Source of the DNA: Madurella fahalii
Lineage: Eukaryota > Ascomycota > Sordariomycetes > Sordariales
Assembly (NCBI GenBank): GCA_029876055.1
Contig: CM056874.1
Span: forward strand, 8,432,001-8,496,000
Length of the DNA stretch: 64,000 nt
Direction of reading: 5' to 3'
Position 1 is the first letter of the stretch; each line of letters opens with the position of its first letter. Both the position numbers and the translations under genes were made by a program. The notes below the pieces were generated by a model, which saw only the letters and a list, made by a program, of their open reading frames with translations, was not told where the DNA came from and made no database searches. This document shows positions 58,590 to 64,000 of the stretch, piece after piece.

Positions 58590-59999
58590 TTAGTTGGGTT
58601 GACTGCGCAGTGGAAAGAAGAAAGGTGGCATGGGTTCCAGGTGCCAATGTCTAACGCCCTCCTCCCTGAATGCCTCGTTCCATTCGTGTTCTAGTTCGGG
58701 AGGGATGGACCATCCTCGTTCCTCGCTGCGGAGACGCATGCGTACCAAATGACGCCTCTCTGTTGGAGATTCCCCGTCGATAAAGCCCTCACGGCGGTGG
58801 AGAATAGCAAGGTTGTTGATGAAATGCACATCCCCCGCCTGTGTTTGAATCTCCATCTGGGTGGCCTGAGCAATGGCCTCGATAGCATCCAAGGCTTCCA
58901 TCTGGCGGCGGGTTAGGGAAGGTAAGTATTTTGGCCGGGGATGGGCTTCGTTGCCCAGGAGAGCAGCGCGGCCAAAGTTCATGATGAGTTTTGCGTCTCG
59001 ATAAAAAATGACCGGCCGGCATTGGAAGTGTGGCCTAGGGGAAAACCCCCCACGTCAGAAAATCGACGTTCATGCATCCGCTGTCAGGTATTCCTTACAA
59101 GGCAAAGGGCCAATCAGATCGGGCCAGGGTACGGATAACCTCGGGTCGAGTGGCTGCCAGAACATTATAAATGGTATAAGCGGAAGCAATGATGCATTTG
59201 CCCCCAGCTGCCGCAGTGCTGCGCGTCAACCAGCTGATGACATCGCCTGCTTCCTCGTTGTGGAAGGTCTGGTGAGGCATGAATAGTCAGCACAGAGAGA
59301 GAGGGAGAGAATGTAAGAAATTTGGACAAACAATTGGCTTGGTAGAATGGCGGTGATGCTCGGCGGCCTGCTTGGTGCTGTTGTCGGCAACAATGTGAAC
59401 TATCCCAGGTATCAATGAAATGTCGTAACTGATAAAAGCCGAGATTTCGGGAACACTGACCGAGCATATTCCCGCGCTTGTCCTGGCGGCCGCGCTGCTC
59501 GGCGATGTATGATTGAACGCCGAGATAAACGAGTGTGAGGTCCTCGACCGAATAAGATGCAGGGTTGATCCCGCGGATGAGGCAAAACCCTCGGCCGTTG
59601 TGCACATCATCGCTGAGTTCCTTGAGTTTGGTGCTGAGCGTTGGGAGTGGAAAGTTGGCTGGCTCAACGAGGTCTCCGTCCTGGTCGAGGGCTATTGGGA
59701 AAAGTTAACGGAAACTGGTCATGAAGCAGACCAGAGTCGCCAGTGAATTACTTGCATTTGTAGTGTTCGACGGCAGCATTGATCTCGGCACGCCAGACGT
59801 CATTCAGGATCAGAATATGGTCCGACGTCTTGGTAAAGTCGGATCCAGTCCATGCCATGCCGGCCGTCAATTGGGCTGGGAAGTCGGGTGGGAGGTCCGG
59901 GACGTCAGCACCGGCATTGGCGGCCAGGGATAAGCTGGAACTGCTGGCGATTGGAGGAATAGACGCAGCGAGAACGGGTCCGGTGGACATCGTGACCAT
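58590..59999 (-). CDS. TauD/TfdA-like 2-oxoglutarate dioxygenase
   Basis: Exons are 59999-59756, 59691-59461, 59399-59332, 59268-59099 and 59034-58590, giving 385 residues. The first intron starts GC (GCAAGT) and ends AG; no GT donor nearby keeps frame. The iron site shows FHNEEAGDVISW (His and Glu of an HxE triad near 184-186) and the distal His in INNLAILHRREGF. The 2-oxoglutarate Arg is in RRHLVRMRLR. The order and spacing match fungal TauD/clavaminate-synthase-like proteins. Such enzymes use Fe(II) and 2-oxoglutarate to hydroxylate or cleave small molecules; the substrate is unknown. Start: the leader has GTAAGT at 60108 and CTGCAG near 60030, suggesting a leader intron that removes an ATG at 60047. 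ATG 59999 is then first. Using 60047 would add 16 residues in frame. A TATAAG near 60188 may be the core promoter. Confidence 0.85.
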
Positions 60000-60184
60000 A
60001 TGTAGATTTCCCTGGTTGCGGCTTAGCCCTGCAGCGAACATATCCATGGTTCCATGCGTCCGTCATGTAACGTTCCCGGGACAGTAGCCCAGAAAGATGA
60101 GTACTTACCTCGAAGGAGAAGCTGCTTACCAAACTGCCGATCACAGAAAGCGCGGGAAAGCTCCAACTCCGAGCGGCGAGCGAG

Positions 60185-60192
60185 GGCCTTAT
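60185..60192 (-). promoter_or_regulatory. Possible TATA box of the dioxygenase gene
   Basis: The minus strand reads TTTATAAG about 190 bases upstream of the preferred ATG and about 80 bases before the putative leader-intron donor. TATA use is variable in fungi, so this is only a candidate. Confidence 0.3.
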
Positions 60193-60276
60193 AAAGCTCT
60201 GGTGCTGATGGGCTGCTGACGAGGATAGCCGGCGAACGAGCAGCCACGGACAAAAGAGGACGGGGGAGGGGGGGAA

Positions 60277-60290
60277 GGGGGGGGGGGGGG
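60277..60290. repeat. Homopolymer G(14)
   Basis: Uninterrupted G run upstream of the dioxygenase gene; G/A-rich sequence lies just before it. Confidence 0.9.
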
Positions 60291-61110
60291 AAGTCGCGTA
60301 TTATGTTGAGATATCGGTCAGGGAAGGAAGACGCCGGGGGCTCATTGTTTGAACCGAAGACAAGACACGGTGATTGGTATAATGGCCTCACAGGGCTACC
60401 TGGAACAGAAGAACGGCTGAACCCTCTCGAGCAAACAACCCGGGCAGGAACCCGTTGCGTGTATTGTGCTTTCGAATCGTTTGAAACACAGATTCGGTAG
60501 CTGGTACGGGGTACAATGCAGCCTTCCGCGGCCGCCCGGAGAAGAAGGGGGGGAGGCGTTGAGCGGTCCTTCTATGAAGACCCCCCCCCTCCCCTTTTTT
60601 TTTCTCCTCCAACACGGTCGGGCAACCGCATTCAACTAACAGGTGCGTCACCTAACGGGGTTCATAGAGCCAAAGGTACCCATGTAGCTAGAGGAGCAAG
60701 TACTTGTCTGAGACCTGGGATGTGGAAAGGAGACGCTAGCCGCGGTAGAAAGAAGTGGAAAGCATCGAGTAAGGAAGTGAATCAAAATTACTTGAGGCGC
60801 TTGGCTGGTGCAGGGCAGCCACGACGCAAGATCGAGACCCGGCATCTGGAGTTCCAAGGTTTACCAGGTTGCCTTGGCTTATGCATCATGTCATGCACCT
60901 CGATAGGAAACGGCACGAGCAGGGATGACATGGTAACATAAGGAAAAGGGAACGACCGGAAATACAGGAGCGGAAGGCGTCCTCAACAGCTGCGTGGCGC
61001 AACCGAGGACAGCTGCTCAGTGACGAATGCAAAGCATCGGCGCAAACCCACCCTCTGCAGCGCAAATGGGCAACGGCCGATAATGCGAGAAGCAACCTCG
61101 GCAAGATATC

Positions 61111-61129
61111 AAAAAAAAAAAAAAAAAAA
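61111..61129. repeat. Homopolymer A(19) and A-rich flank
   Basis: A run of 19 A followed by about 60 bases dominated by A and G. Confidence 0.9.
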
Positions 61130-62544
61130 GGTAAAAAAAAAGAAAGAAAAGAAAGGAAGGGGAAGGAAGGAGGACGGAAAACAAAACAAAAAAAATGAAT
61201 GGGAGTAAGCTGGGCTGAGAGGGGAAGGTACTCGGTACAATTGCTGGCAAGAGCAATACGTAAGCAGCTGTTTATGTACAGTACCTTGAAGCCAAGCGTG
61301 CCTCCTTTCTGCTGTACAAGCTAACATACGACAGGTGCACAAATCTCAGACTTGAGGAATCAAATAAATAAGTGGGGAAGCATCAGAGCTTGGAGGTACG
61401 ACTGAAAATCTCAAGTTCTGCTGCGATGGGCTTGGGCTTGCAGGCAACAAGGCCCGCAGTAGGCGTCATCCCCCAACTGTTCAAGACGGGCCAAGAGCGG
61501 GCAGAAGGTGGAGAATTAGCCGACCTTGCGACGACGTACTGTACCAAGGTCTATCGTTACTTAACATCTCGCATAGTGCTGGCGGAGTCTCCAGACCCAG
61601 AAGCAAAGCAGTCAATCATCTGTGCAACCCATGGGCTGGCCAAGTGTCACGCAACATCCTCGCACACCTGCAGTAGATGCAGACCATGCAACCAACCCTC
61701 GCAGGTTCGTCTAATTACCGTCCGAAGATGCTCCAGATCGGTACTTGCCCGCATCGCCAAGCGCCTTCCAATGCCCCTGTCCGATCTATGAGAGAGCCGG
61801 TTGCCTGCTTGCGCTGACCGGTCCGGTTGACGCTGGCTGGCCGAGTGCGGAGATGGAGAACCACTGACGGCTCGGTTCGGCTCCCTCCCGTTAACCCCCC
61901 TTGGCGGCCACGCTGTCTTCTGCTCCGAATCTCTAGCTCTTTAACGCCATTACATGACCTGCACTCAATGCGTAGTCAAAAGGGCTGTTGGACACAGTGG
62001 TGGAAACAAGATAAAATTTCTCTTTCCCCCCCCCCCCACCCCTCTCTTCATGGGCTCTTTGTAGGTCTGACTGCGGATTCTAGGGCCCAAACCCAAGTCG
62101 GCAGGTGGGGAAACTGGAATAGTGAGGATCGCCATTCCGCGATTGGCCGAGCCATGGCGTGGCATTCCAGGATGGGATCCATGCTTCTCAGTTTGCCAAA
62201 CCATTACCAAACCCGTTCTCGGGGCTCAAACGCCCGCGCCCTTCTGTTGGGACCAGAAACCAGGGTTGTGGACCGCCATCTCTGGCCCAGGGTGAAGATC
62301 GGACGACAGGTTGACTTGAACATGCCAAGCCTCAACAATCATGGCTTCAGGCCGCTGACGGCTGTCCTCCTGCTCGTGGGCAAAAGGGCTCCGCCCTCTC
62401 TCCCGTCTATCGCTGGCCTGACACAAATGTGATCCAGTTGCCAGATCAGTCTGCTGCCTTGGGACTGGCGTGTTGCTCTGCATCCTGCATCGGACGATCT
62501 GCATCGCTTGAAGACCGAGACAACTGCCTGCGCCAATAAAAGAC

Positions 62545-63944
62545 CTAGGCCATTATCCGGGGCTGCCAGCCGTGTTCGAAGAGCTGGCTCACGTAGTAAT
62601 ACTCGTGCTCGTAAGCGTCGCCAAGCCACAAGCCTTCCCATTCCTTTTCTGCACAAGGTAAAGCACATGCGTTAGCGCGGCCCCGGTGACTTGGTCTGCA
62701 TGCCTGCAATAGCGACAACGAATCCGGACTGGGACTGCTCACTATGCTCCGCAGCGAACTGCCTGATGAAATGGACGAATGAGATGGCCTCCTCGTCGAG
62801 TTCTGCCAGAGCCCGGAGATCCTGGTCCTTGCACTCGGCCGCAAACGGGTATACGGCTTTGTTGCAGTAATGAAAGTACGCTAGAAGCGTATTCGCTCCT
62901 GGCTGCCAGTTAGTTGCGAGGGTTTCAAGGGCTGGCGACCTGCGAACTCACCCAGATTATATTCCTTTACGTTAGCCTCCCTCGCAAACCGACGCTGTGA
63001 CGTCCATTTTAGCCGCTGCTGCCCTCTGTCTCAGCGTACGGATGATGAAGTGGACCTACCTTCATGTCGTGCTTCTTGGCATATTCGGCATCGTGCTTGG
63101 TAATGAGGGCAATGTTGTGCAACAGGATGAACGTCACCAGGTACGTCGTCAGCCACGTCTTCTGCTTCTTCTCCTGTGTCATCTTCTGCAGCTCCTCGAG
63201 CGTCCTCCGACGAAGCTGGGGCTGGATTTGATGGATTAAAACCGAATCGATCTGTGCTCCCATCACCGGCGGCAGTGGTATCTTCCCGTAAAGCGGACTG
63301 CCCTTGTCTTTGACCACATCCCGCGGCATGTCCAATGTGTCGTCTCCTACAATCTCGAATGACTTGGTTGTCAGCCGGACCGACATCCAGAGATCGAGCG
63401 TGCTGAGTAGGAGTTTCTGCTCCAGCTCAGGCGTTGAGGGATCCATCGCCGTCTTCATGGCAAGGGCATACGTCTTCCGGAGCAGCTTGTCGCGCGACCT
63501 CAGCAAATTATTGCAGCAATCAAGCAGGCCAAGCTTGATATACTCGTCGAGGGCGGCTTTGGCGCCCTCCATGTCGACAATGGCATACGGTGGGATTTCA
63601 ACCTCGTTCTTCTTGCCGTTCGACGACACCCAGGATCGCTTTAGCCTGTCGCCCGCTTGAGGCTGAAATTGTCGAACCCGCAGCCGAACCGATTTGCCCG
63701 TGTAGCCCTCCGTGACGTGGATAATTCTCACCCGAGGTGAGTCCCAGCTCCCTATATCATCCATGACGCTATCTTTCCAGCGGTCGGTCCATTTCCATTC
63801 TTGTTCCTTGACCTGGCCGGGCTTGAAAAGCTTCACATCCGTGATCTTCCAGCGCAAGCAACTGAGCCGATACACCCTCGTGGTGGTCGCGATTTTTTTG
63901 CATGACAAACATGGGCCCTTATCGTCTTCGGGATCGAGATTGCA
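62545..63944 (-). CDS. Fungal zinc-cluster-like protein (5' end beyond the window)
   Basis: Visible exons are 63944-63060, 62994-62952, 62898-62743 and 62648-62545 (396 codons, stop included); phases agree across all junctions. The first visible segment reads CNLDPEDDKGPCLSCKK, then RLSCLRWKITDVKLFKPG, a cysteine pattern resembling a fungal Zn2Cys6-type motif whose first cysteines would be upstream. The body is mainly helical (KAALDEYIKLGLLDCCNNLL; LEELQKMTQEKKQKTWLTTY). The end is YYVSQLFEHGWQPRIMA. Fungal proteins of this type are often annotated as putative transcription factors; DNA binding is not shown. The 3' splice site at 63945 has a CTAAC branch-like string, but a donor that gives a normal intron length must lie at about 63990 or beyond the edge. 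Confidence 0.7.
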
Positions 63945-64000
63945 CTATCAAAATGTTAGAGTCCGATTCATACCTTTGTGACACGCGCGGTACAGACTTG

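Larger units (their letters stand above)
60000..62544. other. Intergenic with several homopolymers
   Basis: The part next to 60000 is the dioxygenase leader and promoter. Further along are G(14), a C/T tract near 60583-60605, A(19) at 61111-61129 and C(12) at 62026-62037. The open frames (for example 61372-61791) have no family features. No gene is supported. Confidence 0.55.

Noticed and set aside
61372..61791. 139-residue plus-strand frame
   Set aside because: No family features, and it lies in a homopolymer-rich intergenic stretch.
1..64000. CRISPR array or prokaryotic operon features
   Set aside because: No regularly spaced repeats are visible, and the genes have spliceosomal introns, so the DNA is eukaryotic.

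Overview
The window looks like nuclear DNA of a filamentous ascomycete, most likely a Sordariomycete and possibly Chaetomiaceae. It has short (about 50-80 nt) introns with GTRNGT donors and CTAAC-type branch sites. It also has GC-biased third codon positions that create long antisense shadow ORFs, and recognisable fungal families: an ELMO scaffold, a tricalbin, a CRT10-like protein and a fungal Frizzled-like receptor. I could rebuild 15 protein genes by joining exons by eye. Thirteen lie on the minus strand; only U2AF1 and the oxysterol-binding protein are on the plus strand. The genes at both window edges are cut.

Region by region. 1-9 kb: a Yox1-like homeobox factor (cut at the left edge), a GRF zinc-finger protein, an ELMO/CED-12 protein and a DHCR24/Diminuto-like flavoprotein. 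9.6-26.1 kb: a five-C2-domain tricalbin, the U2AF small subunit, a 1142-residue conserved fungal protein of unknown function, and an oxysterol-binding protein with eight exons. 26.5-36.7 kb: a membrane-anchored alpha/beta hydrolase, an ammonium transporter with a pair of GATA motifs upstream, and a membrane-anchored histidine acid phosphatase. 37.3-45.4 kb: a CRT10-like beta-propeller protein, a GH5 glycosidase and a Frizzled-like seven-helix receptor. 45.4-58.6 kb is a 13 kb stretch in which I find no gene, only homopolymers and tRNA B-box-like relics. 58.6-64 kb: a TauD-type dioxygenase with an apparent GC-AG intron, and a fungal zinc-cluster-like protein cut by the right edge.

This reads as core housekeeping and signalling content, not a biosynthetic cluster or mobile island. 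Two genes (tricalbin and the oxysterol-binding protein) belong to lipid transport at membrane contacts. Several others act at membranes or in nutrient uptake (Mep-type transporter, phosphatase, receptor, ELMO scaffold). I see no operon-like functional linkage. I found no CRISPR array, no intact tRNA or rRNA gene, no intact transposon and no telomere array. The most unusual things are the GC-AG intron, a 60-nt intron without stops in the tricalbin gene, the 13 kb gene-free block with tRNA-like relics, two 17-C tracts bounding a small open frame near 40 kb, and the uncharacterised receptor and 1142-residue protein.
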